The notes: generated by a model from the letters alone, not told the origin. DNA of 64,000 bases from Blasia pusilla (GCA_050084515.1 CM114273.1:42966001-43030000); one strand, 5' to 3'; shown: positions 1-9,895, counted from the first letter of the stretch. A program made the numbers and translations.

Positions 1-161
1 ACTTTTAGTCCCAAGCAATACAAACAATTGCGGCGTTTCAAATTGTTCCTTTATTTCCGTGCGCCTCGCGAACCTTCCCAAGTTCGTAGAAATAATGTCT
101 AGGCGTTCCTTAGCCCGTAGCCGCTCCAACTCGAAATCACCTGCATCCGTATACCAAAAGG
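1..161 (-). other. Candidate partial exon of the gene divergent from the E2 transposase
   Basis: On the minus strand an open frame of about 53 codons runs from a plausible 3' splice site (CAATCAG, at 162-168) to the window edge. The translation is charged and helical-looking, with segments such as FELERLRAKERLDII and RTEIKEQFETPQ. I do not recognise the protein. Its position fits the E-family layout: it lies on the far side of a palindrome array from the E2 transposase start and points away from it, as R1 does in E1 and E3. The part visible does not obviously match R1 exon 1, so it may be a diverged R1 or a different partner gene. It has no start codon here and runs off the window. Confidence 0.35.
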
Positions 162-494
162 CTGATTGAGGTTGAAAAATGTTAATATTAATAAATATTA
201 ACTTCCTTTCTGGCAAGTTTAGCCCTATTCTTAGAATTTACATAGAACTTCCAATATGTGTTTTGATCGAAGTGAAATCAACTTGGTCGTTCTTCAAACT
301 TTGCAATTCCAGTCCGGCGTCCAACTAATTATCGTTGTGGATTAAACGTTGTAGCCCCCGAATGAAGAAATAACAACCAATCGTCAAGATGTCTTGGTAA
401 TTGAAAAGATATTTTCCGTAGTCGTGTGAATAGGGGAGTTGAAAGTAGTGCGGAAAAGTGTAGAATGGAAAAGTGAAAAGCCTCGAAACTGGTC
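162..494 (-). other. Leader or intron of the E2 divergent gene
   Basis: This stretch lies between a TATA-like box at 495-502 and the candidate exon at 1-161. It contains no long open frame on the minus strand and includes an AT-rich part around 180-215. A 5' leader plus first intron is the simplest reading, by analogy with the leader of R1 in E1. I see no recognisable protein. Confidence 0.3.
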
Positions 495-502
495 CTTATA
501 TA
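495..502 (-). promoter_or_regulatory. TATA-like box of the E2 divergent gene
   Basis: Minus-strand TATATAAG sits at the edge of the palindrome array and points away from the transposase. It occupies the same relative place as the R1 TATA box of E1 (TATAAATA at 7573). Confidence 0.4.
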
Positions 503-559
503 CTTTCGGAGCCATTAGACTCGACCATTGGTACAATGGTGGACCATTGGTGTACGATA

Positions 560-1290
560 GGAAACCGGTTGTACGACGGTGGACCGTTACGGTGCATGCT
601 ATGCGTGGTCTGCCTGCAACATGTCGGAGCTTGATGGGTTGCAATTCCAATGCATGGGTGGTACGCCCAGGACTCAACGTGCAACTCGTCAGACTCGGAC
701 AGGTTGCACAAGGTCCATCTTGCCCAGTTCCTACAACCCGTTGGACCGGGGTTGCACGATGTCCATCCAACCTGGGTCTGGTACATCCCGTCGGACTCTG
801 ACGGGTTGCACGTGGACCATTCATCTTTCCCTCTTCCTGCAAACCGTCAGGCCTCGACAGGTTGAATGGGGTCCATCCAGCGTGGATCTTGTGCAACCCA
901 TCGGACTGCGACAGGTTGCACGAGGATGATTGATCATGCCCACTTCCTGCAACCCGTCAGACCACAGTGGGTTGTACGGGCTCCATCCATCCGGTATCCC
1001 GAGCAACCGGTTTGACTTTGACGGCTTGTAGTCTGATTCGTGCAACTCGTTGGGCTCCGATGAGTTGAACGGAACCCATGTTGCCAAACTTGCTGCCTTA
1101 TTGCCTAACAAAGTGCCAAAGGGACCGGTTTGAATCCATTCATTTTGCAATTCGTCGGACTCCGATATGTTGTACCCACCCAAACTCAATTCAACTCGTC
1201 GATATGTGTTTAGGGTTAAGGGTTCGTTCTTTCGACATCCCTCTTGAGGGTTTCCAACCCGTCGGACTTTGATGGGTTGGATTTCCCCTT
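560..1290. repeat. Palindrome array, E2 divergent promoter region
   Basis: About ten units of an imperfect palindrome (half-site near GCAACCCGTCGG followed by its inverse complement) recur with short spacers, many carrying a TTCCTGCAACCCGTC-like start. The array lies between the minus-strand TATA-like box at 495 and the E2 transposase start at 1545, which is the same place as the arrays at 6770-7500 (E1) and 37340-38300 (E3). Many units are degenerate. Confidence 0.8.
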
Positions 1291-1470
1291 AAGTCGAAAT
1301 TCCCACCTGCCCGGCTCCCACAGGTTGAAGGAAGCCTGGCGGATCCTTTCTGACAACTAGCATGTTCGAATATTCCTTTCTGGCAGGTCTAGTTACCTGG
1401 CGATGGTTCAACCTAAGTACTGACTGCTTGTCACATATAATATGTTAGGATTTAAACGAACAGTGTTCCC

Positions 1471-1477
1471 TATATAT
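1471..1477 (+). promoter_or_regulatory. TATA-like box of the E2 transposase
   Basis: TATATAT lies 74 bp upstream of the ATG at 1545 and is followed by a CATTCT-rich leader. The E1 and E3 copies have a TATAAATT box and the same kind of CATTCT-rich leader in the same place. Confidence 0.5.
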
Positions 1478-2212
1478 CCAACATTCTCATTCTTTTTCTC
1501 ATTCTTATTCCTCTCTCTAGGCAATCATTCTTGGTCTGACCCAAATGGACAATTATGTGAAGCTCACATGTGGTAGTCATCTAGCGGGCCTTCCTCAATC
1601 GGAGATAATTCAAGCCCAACCTGGTGACATTCATGTAATTGTCGAAGAACATTTCCTCTCACTCCGATTTCTCCTCCCGATTAGAACCATCTTTGTATCC
1701 AAGGATGTCAAGGTTGATGGAATGGATGATGCCATTGGTAAATAGTCCAACCGGAGATTGGAGCCTCCAAAGTGTGGAACCTCTTACCCTACTCCAACGG
1801 ACAATTCAGAGTTTATGGCCTAACTCTGATCATCATTGCGACTCATGAAGACGGTATGAAACCTTTGAGTGTTCCATGCTCCACGTTTGGCAGGACTGCT
1901 TTGGCCCATCTAGCATCGACTCCAATTTCACAAGCACGGAATATCGCGATTGAAGCTGTGGACATCTTGGATGGTTTTGATCTCACATGATCTGTTGGAA
2001 ACATATCAGACCCAACATCTACTTACTCCTTCCTGCTTGGAGTTTCGGGGAATTCTTTGCTTTCTTCTCTTCCCTTGAAACTGTTCAAGCACATTATCAT
2101 GGATGAGCTGCTAGCTACGTATGATGGAGACTGCATTTTTGAGCTACCTCCACTTGTTGGTTGTGCTCAGAAGAAAGATGGAGGCCACTTTCAGGGTATG
2201 GACCAAAAATCA

Positions 2213-2584
2213 GACTATCACCGATGGTGCAGACTACAACGGAGGAGCGCTTCAGCCTCAAGTGGTCCTTGGATTGTGTCGTGTCGCCAATGCGTTTGAG
2301 CCTTAGAGTGCAGGATGCCCCTTCCTCAAGAGGAACGAAGTCATGAATACTTCCCAATTCCCTCCGAAAAATGAAGAAACTCCCTATGCCGTGGATACGA
2401 CTATCACCGATGGCGTAGACTGCAACAAAGGAGCGCTTCAGCCCCAGGTGGTCCTTGGATTGTGTCTTGTCACCAATGCGTTGGAGCCTAAGAGTGCACG
2501 ATGCCCCTTCTTCAAGAGGAACGGAGTCATGAATACTTCCCAATTCCCTCCAAAAAATGCAGAAACTCCCTACGCCGTGGATAC
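2213..2584 (+). repeat. 186-bp in-frame tandem duplication in the E2 transposase
   Basis: Two adjacent copies of 186 bp (2213-2398 and 2399-2584) each begin GACTATCACCGATGG and carry the same block ending in a GTGGATAC motif. 186 is 62 codons, so the frame is kept. The copies differ at roughly one base in eight. E1 has a single copy of this block. Confidence 0.85.
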
Positions 2585-2619
2585 GACTATACTACCGGTT
2601 GGCCATCGATGTCGGCATT

Positions 2620-2628
2620 GTCAAGCCT
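2620..2628. repeat. Left target-site duplication of E1
   Basis: GTCAAGCCT here is repeated exactly at 14511-14519. Removing one copy together with everything between them joins the E2 transposase frame into a continuous protein matching the E1 copy at the same place. A 9-bp duplication is typical of Mutator-like elements. Confidence 0.85.
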
Positions 2629-2680
2629 GAGGTGCGGTAAGAGGAGAGGAAAGAGGAGAGAGGAGAGAGGAAACTACCTT
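2629..2680 (+). repeat. E1 left terminal inverted repeat (transposase side)
   Basis: GAGGTGCGGTAAGAGG is followed by purine-rich GAGAGGAAAGAGGAGAG sequence. The same terminus in inverse orientation ends E2 at 18299 and its arm-2 copy begins at 62438. It pairs imperfectly with 14450-14510. Confidence 0.75.
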
Positions 2681-2774
2681 CAACCGAAATAGATACTGTT
2701 TTTGGAAGAGAGTTTCCGTTGGGTTGAAGAGAGGAAACTTTTTGTGTGAATTTTTTTGCACTTTTTGTTGATTA
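2681..2774. other. E1 subterminal region
   Basis: A non-coding stretch between the left terminus and the end of the transposase frame. It contains GTTGGGTTGAAGAGAGGAAA, which is also present at the same distance from the termini of E2 (18200s) and of its arm-2 copy (62530s). Confidence 0.5.
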
Positions 2775-4159
2775 TTAAGCGGTTTTTTTTTTTTCCCTTC
2801 CATATTTTGCCAACCTAGCTGAGTCCGACCGGTTGCAAATTGCACAAAATATACAAAACTGAAAAATCAGTGGAATCATAAGTGTGGAATTATAACTCAT
2901 GATCTCCATTTTTGCCTCTCGAGCTGATGCAATTCGCTTTGCTCTCTCCACCGTTGGCCTACACATTCTGTTTCTCTTCACCCCATTTCTAGACTCAAAC
3001 AGAAATAATGGATTGAGATCATCCACCTTCTCTGGGTACATGTTGACATCAATCTTGTGTTGAATATGAAATGCGAAGGTCTCTGTAATGCGAACATGCT
3101 CCGAACTTTGCCCATCTACGAGTCTGAAACCGGCACTTGTAAGATTGTCCACTTCGTCTTGAGTGCAATTCGTACCTACGGCAATGGGCCAAATCATGGG
3201 GGTATTCCCCGGAGCTCCAATGGCAGCCGGATAAGACTTTTGGAAAGTGCAAGATTTATTTGGGCAGAAGAAGTACTTCAATTGATCCCCGGTCCTCGTG
3301 AAACGATCAAAGGTTTTGAGTCCGCAAAACCCAGGTAGTGGTCGTCCAGTCCTTGTACAGTTCTTATTTAGGAAAATTCCGCATGCTCTCCTAATGCCAT
3401 CAGATCCTGCCCTGCATGTGGATCCACGTCGTGGGTTGCTCTGAGATATATGCCACCGTTTTAGGTTGCAATCCACCTCCATTACCGGAATCCCATATTG
3501 TTGAACCACCCCAGTGACAAGATGTTGCGAACTTCCATTAACGGAGGGCTTTTGAAATAAAACATTCACTGATTTTGGAGAAGTAACTCCATCACGGATT
3601 TGGGACGGGTCCGGGGTCCCCGAATACCTAGGTGGCTTAATTTCCTCATCCAAATCAATCACTGGATTCGTTCCTCGATGTTGCCTCTTCACCTGCCTGA
3701 AGTCGAGATACTTATCTGGTCTCCACGAGTCTCACTCGGACTGCTCTACCACCATTTGTATGGGACGTCTTGAAACCCGCCCACAAATATCCCCACCAAT
3801 GTGTACGTCTTGCTTGAGGGGAGTTCTAGCTACGCACCGGTTGAAGGATTCCACATACATTTTTTCATCACCAGATCTCACAGCCGCCCTGACATAGAGC
3901 TCGTAGATCGACGGCCCCCTTCCTTTTGTTATGCCTTTTGTGAGGAAGATATGGGATGCTGCAAACTGTAGCATTGCTCTTGCCTGGTCTTGTTGGCATG
4001 CCTCCATGTGAAATTCGTTGGCATGCTTGTGACGACCTCCAGGAGGAATGAACACTTTCTGCTCCACTTGTGTTGGGGCAGAGGGCATTTTCATGAATGT
4101 TCAATCCCTGCAACGACGGCAATGTTAGAAGGGAACAAAAATAACTCAACAGTCAAAGA

Positions 4160-4720
4160 AATAAGCTACCTGTCGGAACGAGACGGGTTGCAAGGCCGAG
4201 GCATCCCATGAACGACTTTGCGACCGGTCGGGTCCCGACGTGTTGCAACCTTAAACCCACCTACTGCAACCCGTCGGAACCAGACGGGTTGCAAGGCCGA
4301 GGCATCCCATGAACGACTTTGAGACTCGTCGGGTCCCGACGTGTTGCAACCCTAAACCCACCTACTGCAACCCGTCGGATTCAGACGGGTTGCAAGGCTG
4401 AGGCATCCCATGAACGACTCTACGACCCGTCGGGTCCCGACGTGTTGCAACCCTAAACCCACTTACTGCAACCCGTCGGATTCAGAGGGGCTCCAAGAAC
4501 CTGTGGCCACTCTGGAAGATCCAAGTGCAAGTCATCCGAAACTCATCCGGGTCGAACTATTTGCAGGCCTTGGATACATGCAACTTACAAACTTGTCTAC
4601 AGGTTGCACCAAAATTTTGGATGCAACCCGTCGGTTTCCGTCGGGTTGCACACTCGGGCAACCCGTCGCATCCGACATCTTGCTTGGTTTCTTCGGTTTG
4701 AAATCCCTATAGTTCCCACA
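4160..4720. repeat. Palindrome array in the E1 transposase intron
   Basis: Units such as GCAACCCGTCGGATTCAGAC plus GGGTTGC alternate with GACCCGTCGGGTCCCGACGTG-type units at about 50-bp spacing, in three near-identical higher-order repeats of about 102 bp (4200-4305, 4306-4407, 4408-4510). Isolated units follow near 4620 and 4660. The corresponding E2 intron has its own array at 15640-16340. Confidence 0.85.
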
Positions 4721-5751
4721 CTTCTCAAGTTGAGCTGCAACTTTACAAACAATTCTCAGCGTGAGCTTGACAAGACAAAATAGTGAACTCATCTGCCGCA
4801 TGAAGTTTCCCCATTATCTCATACGTATAGTCCACCAACTCAACCAAGAGCATAACTCTTTGTACTTCCTCTCAATCGCATGCTTCCTCCACCACCCATG
4901 AAGTTCTTCCTGGCATTCCATGGCCTGCTTCAAGGTTTTGGTATCCTTGCAGCATTGGAGTAGAGTGACATGCTCTGTCCTCTTATTCTCCTTGATGCAA
5001 GATTGGTGTACCGGGTCATAGATTGTTGCCAATGGAAAGCATCCGACCTCTCCCTCTCTGGTTGAACCTCTCCACCCTAGAACACTTCCCAGATAGCAAT
5101 CCACCCAGGTTGTGCATTGTAAGACGTTGGCAGTTTGAAGACCTGCTGGTTATTCTTATTGGAGGTGGTGAAGGAAAACAAAAGGCCACCTCCGGAAATT
5201 TAGGCCCTGGATCCCTCGCCTCCTTGGCCCATGAACTGCCATCTTTGAATGAATGGAAATCTGGAGTTGGCCTTGATTCTAGCGATGGCATCCATTTTGG
5301 CCGTCTTTCCATCCAGAACTTGTATTTGACGCATCAAATTCGGAAGCATTCAGGATCAGCGAGAAATGCGAGATTTTCCCATAGTTGTTTCTCCTCAGCC
5401 GCCGTGATCTCGCCCTGTCCAGGGATTCCAAGCAATTGTTCATAAATCTGTGATGCCGTTGTGAGCTTGATCACTTCGGGCTTTGAACCCGGAGAGTTTC
5501 TGTAGACCTCGGCAACTTTCTTTGGCACATCCTCCTTGATGTGTCTCTGAATTGCATCGGTCACAAGATGAGTGTGGGAGCAAACATGAATTGCCAGCCT
5601 TGTGTACTCTGACGTGGAGCCCAAGTCGTGGACAATGAAAAATATGTATGCAGGACACGCTCCAACGCAAAAGGGCGATGCCTGACAATGAGGACGTCGA
5701 TGGCCTCCCGGCGGTATGGTGGCACCGACCTCGTATGGAGTTTCTGCATTA

Positions 5752-5770
5752 ATATATATATATATATTCT
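5752..5770. repeat. (TA)n microsatellite
   Basis: A short run of alternating TA inside the E1 transposase frame, translating as alternating Tyr-Ile residues. It is absent from the other copies, so it is a slippage insertion. Confidence 0.8.
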
Positions 5771-6630
5771 TGGGGGGGAATTGCGACGTATTGACTCGCC
5801 CGTTGCGCTCTAGATACGGGCATGCTGGACTTCTACACTCCAAGGCTCCAACGCATTGGCGGCGGGAGACAATCCAAGGACCATCTGGAATTGAAGCACT
5901 AGTCCTTTGAAGCCTGCACCATCGATGACAATCAGACTTTCTCTCCATACCCTTCAAGCGTCCTCCATCTTTCTTTTGAGCAGGAGCAGCAAGTGGAGGC
6001 AACTCAAAAATGCAATTACCATCGTACGTGGGCGGCCGCTCGTCGACAAGAATGTGCTTGAACATTTTCAAGGCCAGAGACGAAAGCAAACTATTTCCTG
6101 ATACTCGCAAGAGGAACGAGAAGGCGGACAAAGGGCCCGGTTGGTATCTGACAAATCCACTGAGGTTGATAACATCCGGAATCTCTTCGGGAAGAACAAC
6201 ATTGTTCTGGCGTGTGAAGTTGGAGTCAAAGCCGGATCTACTGAGCTAGGAGTTGCAAACGTAGAGCTCGGAGCACTAGGAAATTCTTGACCGTCTACTT
6301 GGGAAACAGACAAATTCAGGGGCAGGCTGTAAACTCTGTATTGACCATTTGCTAGAGGTAGGAGATTCCATACTTTACGGTTTGCGATCCACGCCAGTGG
6401 ATCTCTCACCTATTATGTCCTCCTCATACCGTCCACCTAACATCCTTGGATACAAAGATGGTTCCAATTTGGAGAAGAAATCGAACAGAGAGAAAATTTT
6501 CATCCACTTTGCTATGAAAGACTCAAGAGCTTGTGGTGAACGATTTTCGATTGAGGAAGGGCCTTTGATGAGAACCACAAGTGAGCTTCACGTAATTATC
6601 CATTCCCAGAAATTTAAATGCGGGAGGAGT

Positions 6631-6672
6631 GAGAATGAGAATGAGAATGAGAATGAGAATCAGAATGAGAAT
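6631..6672. repeat. GAGAAT hexamer repeat in the transposase leader
   Basis: Seven tandem hexamers, read as CATTCT/ATTCTC on the transposase strand. The same CATTCT-rich leader precedes the start codon in E2 (1480-1510) and E3 (38402-38460), so it is an old part of the leader that has changed in length. Confidence 0.85.
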
Positions 6673-6676
6673 TTTT

Positions 6677-6684
6677 AATTTATA
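6677..6684 (-). promoter_or_regulatory. TATA box of the E1 transposase
   Basis: TATAAATT on the minus strand lies 74 bp upstream of the ATG at 6603 and is conserved in E3 (38392-38399). Confidence 0.6.
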
Positions 6685-6769
6685 GTGAATAGGAAATCAG
6701 ATACTCTGATAGAATTTTCTTGACAAGATGAAGTTCGGTAGGTGAAATTTTCTAACACAATGGATTCAA

Positions 6770-7500
6770 TTATGTTGCAACCGATTCAATTTTGTTGCAA
6801 TCTGTTACAGGATTTGGGAAGCAGAGACGTGGGTTGCGAAACACACTACATTTTTTTGGAACCCGTCGGAGTCCTGGTAACTCAACTATTAACCCAAGCT
6901 AAGCAAAGCCTCCAACCCGTCGGCTTCAGACGGGTTGCACGCTTCTGCCTTACGAAACGCTTCTCAAACACAAACATGATCAAAGCTGGCAACTCGTCGC
7001 TCTCCGACGAGTTGCTCGGATACCGCTCCTTCTTGCCCGAAGATGGCGGACGCTTGCAACCCATCGGCATCAGATGGATTGCCCAATTATCTCACGGTGT
7101 AACACTTACATGAAGGAAGCGTGCAAACCGTCTGTTCTCGACGAGTTCCGCGGGTGCCGCACCTTCTTGCCCAAAGACGGCGAGGCGTGCAACCCGTCGC
7201 CCTCCGACGGGTTGCGCAAGGGCCTCGCCTTGTTTTGCTTACATGAAGGAAGCATGCAACCTGTCAGCCTCCAACGAGTTGCGCGGGAAGCCCGCGTTGT
7301 TGACCCTTGACGAGGGAAGCGTGCAACCCAACGGTCTCCGATGGGTTGCACGGGTACGTCCCGTTCTTGTCCGAAGACAGCGGAGGGGCGCAACCTGTCG
7401 ATCTCCGACGGGTTGCTCATGCACCTCGCGTTATCTTTCCAGGACGGTAGAGGCACGCAACCTGTCGGACTCCGACGGGTTGCCTTTTTTCATGTCCAAA
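6770..7500. repeat. Palindrome array in the shared divergent promoter of E1
   Basis: About nine palindromic units (half-site near GCAACCCGTCGG) are spaced with partly repeated linkers such as ACATGAAGGAAGC and TTCTTGCCCGAAGAC. They lie between the two TATA boxes at 6677 and 7573, so both genes fire outward from this array. The E3 array (37340-38300) has the same linkers, so the arrangement predates the copies. Confidence 0.85.
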
Positions 7501-7572
7501 CTTCCGTAAAGGCCGGCACGTCACCGTCGAAAGGACAACGCAACCCAACGGTCAGCCCAACGGCTAGAAAAG

Positions 7573-7580
7573 TATAAATA
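7573..7580 (+). promoter_or_regulatory. TATA box of R1 in E1
   Basis: TATAAATA lies 260 bp upstream of the R1 ATG and just outside the last palindrome. The E3 copy reads TGTAAATA at the same place. The intervening leader, with CTCTCCCGCGCAGC and repeated GCGAGACGAT motifs, is conserved between E1 and E3. Confidence 0.6.
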
Positions 7581-8559
7581 GGGGAGAAATCGCTCATTTT
7601 CGGTTGCTCATTTTGCGATCTCCATTGCTCTCCCGCGCAGCAGCTGATGAGATACCAAGGGGCGTTTCACACGACAAGTCATCGCGAGACGATCGAGCGA
7701 ACGAGCGAGGCAGTTCGACCGAACGATCGCGAGACGATTCGAGCTACCCATCAAGGCAACTCATCTCGACATCAGCAAGGCGACTGATCAAGCGATTCAT
7801 CGTGGACATAGGTGGAGGCATTTCCGGGAAAAATGACTAGGAAAAAAGATCAAGCAAACAAGTCTGGGAGCTTCACTCTGAAGTCCATTAGGACTCCTGC
7901 GTCACCATCTCCATGGCCTCGTTCGGCAAATGAGAAAAGGCAGCAGGAAATCTAGGAGCGGGAAAGGGAAGCGGAGATGCACAACCAGGAGCTTCTTGCG
8001 AAATGTGTACAAGAGGCGCTCGATAAACAGAACGCAGAGGCTGAGATGTCGCAGGCCTTGAAGAAAAGGATCGCCGACGAAAAGCGAGAAAAGAAGCGTC
8101 TGGACCCGTCGGTGAGGAGAGCAGAATTGGCTAAAGCGAGGAGGGAAAAAGCAATAGCCATTTGACGAGCCCCTGCCCGTCCAACAGAAAGTGTTGAGAT
8201 GCGGGAAATGTCCCCGATGAAGTCCGGGGACACAATCAATATAGCAGAAACGACCGAAGTTCAAATCATGGACGATGAGTTCATGAGGACCGCCAGTGTG
8301 GAGATGGTGGACATTGCCGAAGAAGCAGGATAGCGGTCATCCTCGTCTCCAAGCTCGGCGGAAGAAATTGACCTCTATCAGATCGACGAGTTCCCAGTGG
8401 ACTTGCCAGCTGCTGTCTTAGACAAGTTGGCTGGTCAAGAAACCGACCCAATCTTTGAGCGGTAAGAAAGGATCTGGGTTTTTTGAATTATGTGAAGGCC
8501 CATCTTGCAATTCATTGGCAATTTAGCGTAGCTTACTGATCTTGTCCCGGTTCTGACAG

Positions 8560-9032
8560 GTGCTAAAGCAGATGGCACTGATGGAGGGCCACAACGCCTC
8601 GAGAATTCCACTCTGCCGATTGCGGACAATGGAGTACGTCCGCAAAATTCAGTCCGACGAGGATATCGCGAAGCTCAAACAATCGGCGATGACAGCATCC
8701 TACATCGACAGATTCCCTCTGTTCTATGTTCAGCCTTACGATGAGCATGGAACCCAAGTGCTAGTTACGGAGGAGGACTTGAAAAAGCTTGACACATTCT
8801 AGAGGATGACAGACCAGGATTTCAGAAGGCAAGTAGAGCGGATGGAATCCAGCTGGATGAGGAATCTGCATTTCTTCATCTGGGATGGAAATCACAGGTT
8901 CATGGCGTGGACAAAGTTTGTAGAGGAGTGCCCAAACTCCTTGGAGGCACATTTTTGCGTGAAGGCAGTGGTCCTTCATCCATACCCTCATCACATGGCG
9001 ACGGTGGAGATGGCCATGCATGCCATGAACAC
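8560..9032 (+). other. ParB/Srx-like domain of R1 (exon 2)
   Basis: The order of elements matches the ParB N-terminal fold: IPLCRLRTMEYVRKI, SDEDIAKLKQSA, FPLFYVQPY, then FFIWDGNHRFMAW, where DGNHR corresponds to the DGHRR/DGNHR box of ParB and sulfiredoxin-like domains. E3 keeps RDGNHKFMAW at the same place. One stop (8803) lies between the second and third elements. Flanking splice signals are CTGACAG at the acceptor and ACGTAAGT at the donor, which join in phase to exon 3. In prokaryotes this fold binds DNA or CTP, and it is often fused to methylases in phages. Confidence 0.65.
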
Positions 9033-9039
9033 GTAAGTT

Positions 9040-9895
9040 TCTTCTTGCTGCAAACCGTCGGACTCCGACAAGTTGTTTGAGTCGCCACTATTTTTGGGAT
9101 GTTTTTGGCCAAACGCAACTCGTCGGACTCCGACGAGTTGCTCGATTGATGAATGGGTTAGGATGTTTTTGGCCAAAAGCAACTCGTCGGACTCCGACGA
9201 GTTGCTCGAATGATGAATGGGTTAGGATGTTTTTGGCCCAAAGCAACTCGTCGGAGTTCGACGAGTTGTTCGACTGACCACAGGTTTAGTATGTTTTTGG
9301 CCCAAAGTAACTCGTCGGAGTCCGGCGAGTTTGTTGACAGCCGCATTCTTTGGATGTATATTGAAGAAAGCAACTCGTCGAGTCCGACGAGTTGCTCGAC
9401 TTCCGCCTTTTGGATGTTTTTGAAGAAAGCAACTCGTCACACTCCGGCGAGTTGTTATTGACTCCACAGTTTGGTATGTTATTGGCCCAAAGCAACTCGT
9501 TGGAGTCCGACGGGTTGCTTGAATGAATCAACTATTTTTGGAGGTTTTTTAATGTTTTGGCGAAAGCAACTCGTCGGAGTCCGACAGGTTGCATTCGGAA
9601 GTTGAAAGCTACCTTTTTCGCATCAAATTGCAGCTTTTATTGCAATTGCGCAACCTGTCAGACTCCGACGGGTTGCTATGTTCACTTTGATACGGACTAT
9701 CGACAACCCGTGGGAGTCGCGGGTTGAAACCAAGCATTCACAAATCTGAATGCAATCCGTCGGAGTCCGACGGGTTGAAACCAGACATTCACAAATTTGA
9801 ATGCAACCCGTCGAAACCCGACGGGTTGCATAATTTAGCTCGTTGCTAGAATCCGACCTTGAGCTGTGACGACCCGTCGGACTTCGACGGGTTGC
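9040..9895. repeat. Palindrome array in R1 intron 2 (E1)
   Basis: Fourteen palindromes occur in an 850-bp intron. From 9116 to 9493 they are of the CAACTCGTCGG type with 59-64 bp spacing and a repeated linker (GGATGTTTTTGGCC). From 9650 on they switch to the CAACCCGTCGG type. The T in the left half is matched by A in the right half, so pairing is kept. The E3 intron (35140-35800) has the same type and linker. Confidence 0.9.

Larger units (their letters stand above)
1545..2628 (+). pseudogene. E2 transposase, N-terminal part (interrupted by E1)
   Basis: The start MDNYVKLTCGSH is shared with the E1 and E3 copies and fixes the ATG. The first 66 codons are open, then stops and frameshifts appear, but the conserved blocks persist: FVSKDVKVDG, the NLLPYSNGQFRVYG block, then a Cys-rich region ending in HRCRHCQA. 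That Cys/His region, with the GSHTH block found after 14580, resembles the WRKY-GCM1/FLYWCH class of zinc clusters of Mutator-like transposases; this is a family-level inference. The segment 2213-2584 is an in-frame tandem duplication not present in E1. At 2628 the frame is cut by E1 and resumes at 14520. Not functional as it stands. Confidence 0.65.
2775..6603 (-). pseudogene. E1 transposase-like gene (MULE-like, Cys/His cluster)
   Basis: Read on the minus strand, it starts at the conserved MDNYVKLTCGSH. A frame of 265 codons (6131-5334) holds the Cys-rich block CVGALECRSPACPYLER, then CVGACPAYIFFI and the CSHTH pair, like a WRKY-GCM1 zinc cluster. It then has KLTTASQIYEQLLGIPGQGE and a WLSWWTIRMR block near 4830. 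An intron (about 4770-4108) carries palindromes; its donor reads ATGAGT where E2 has GTGAGT. The last exon (4107-2775) has YELYVRAAVRSGDEK, one stop (TGA where E2 has CGA), then a 305-codon frame. A block around 5122-5200 is inverted relative to E2 and E3, and the sequence beside it is deleted. Function would be element transposition; this copy is broken. Confidence 0.65.

Noticed and set aside
384-1270. Several 60-170 codon frames in the left palindrome array
   Set aside because: They are translations of the repeat (recurrent CNPSDSDGLQ-like and TRRTPTSC-like strings) and occur in many frames wherever the array occurs.
9040-9895. CRISPR-like array of regularly spaced palindromic repeats
   Set aside because: Linkers are themselves repeated and homologous, there are no cas genes, and the context is a spliced eukaryotic transposon.
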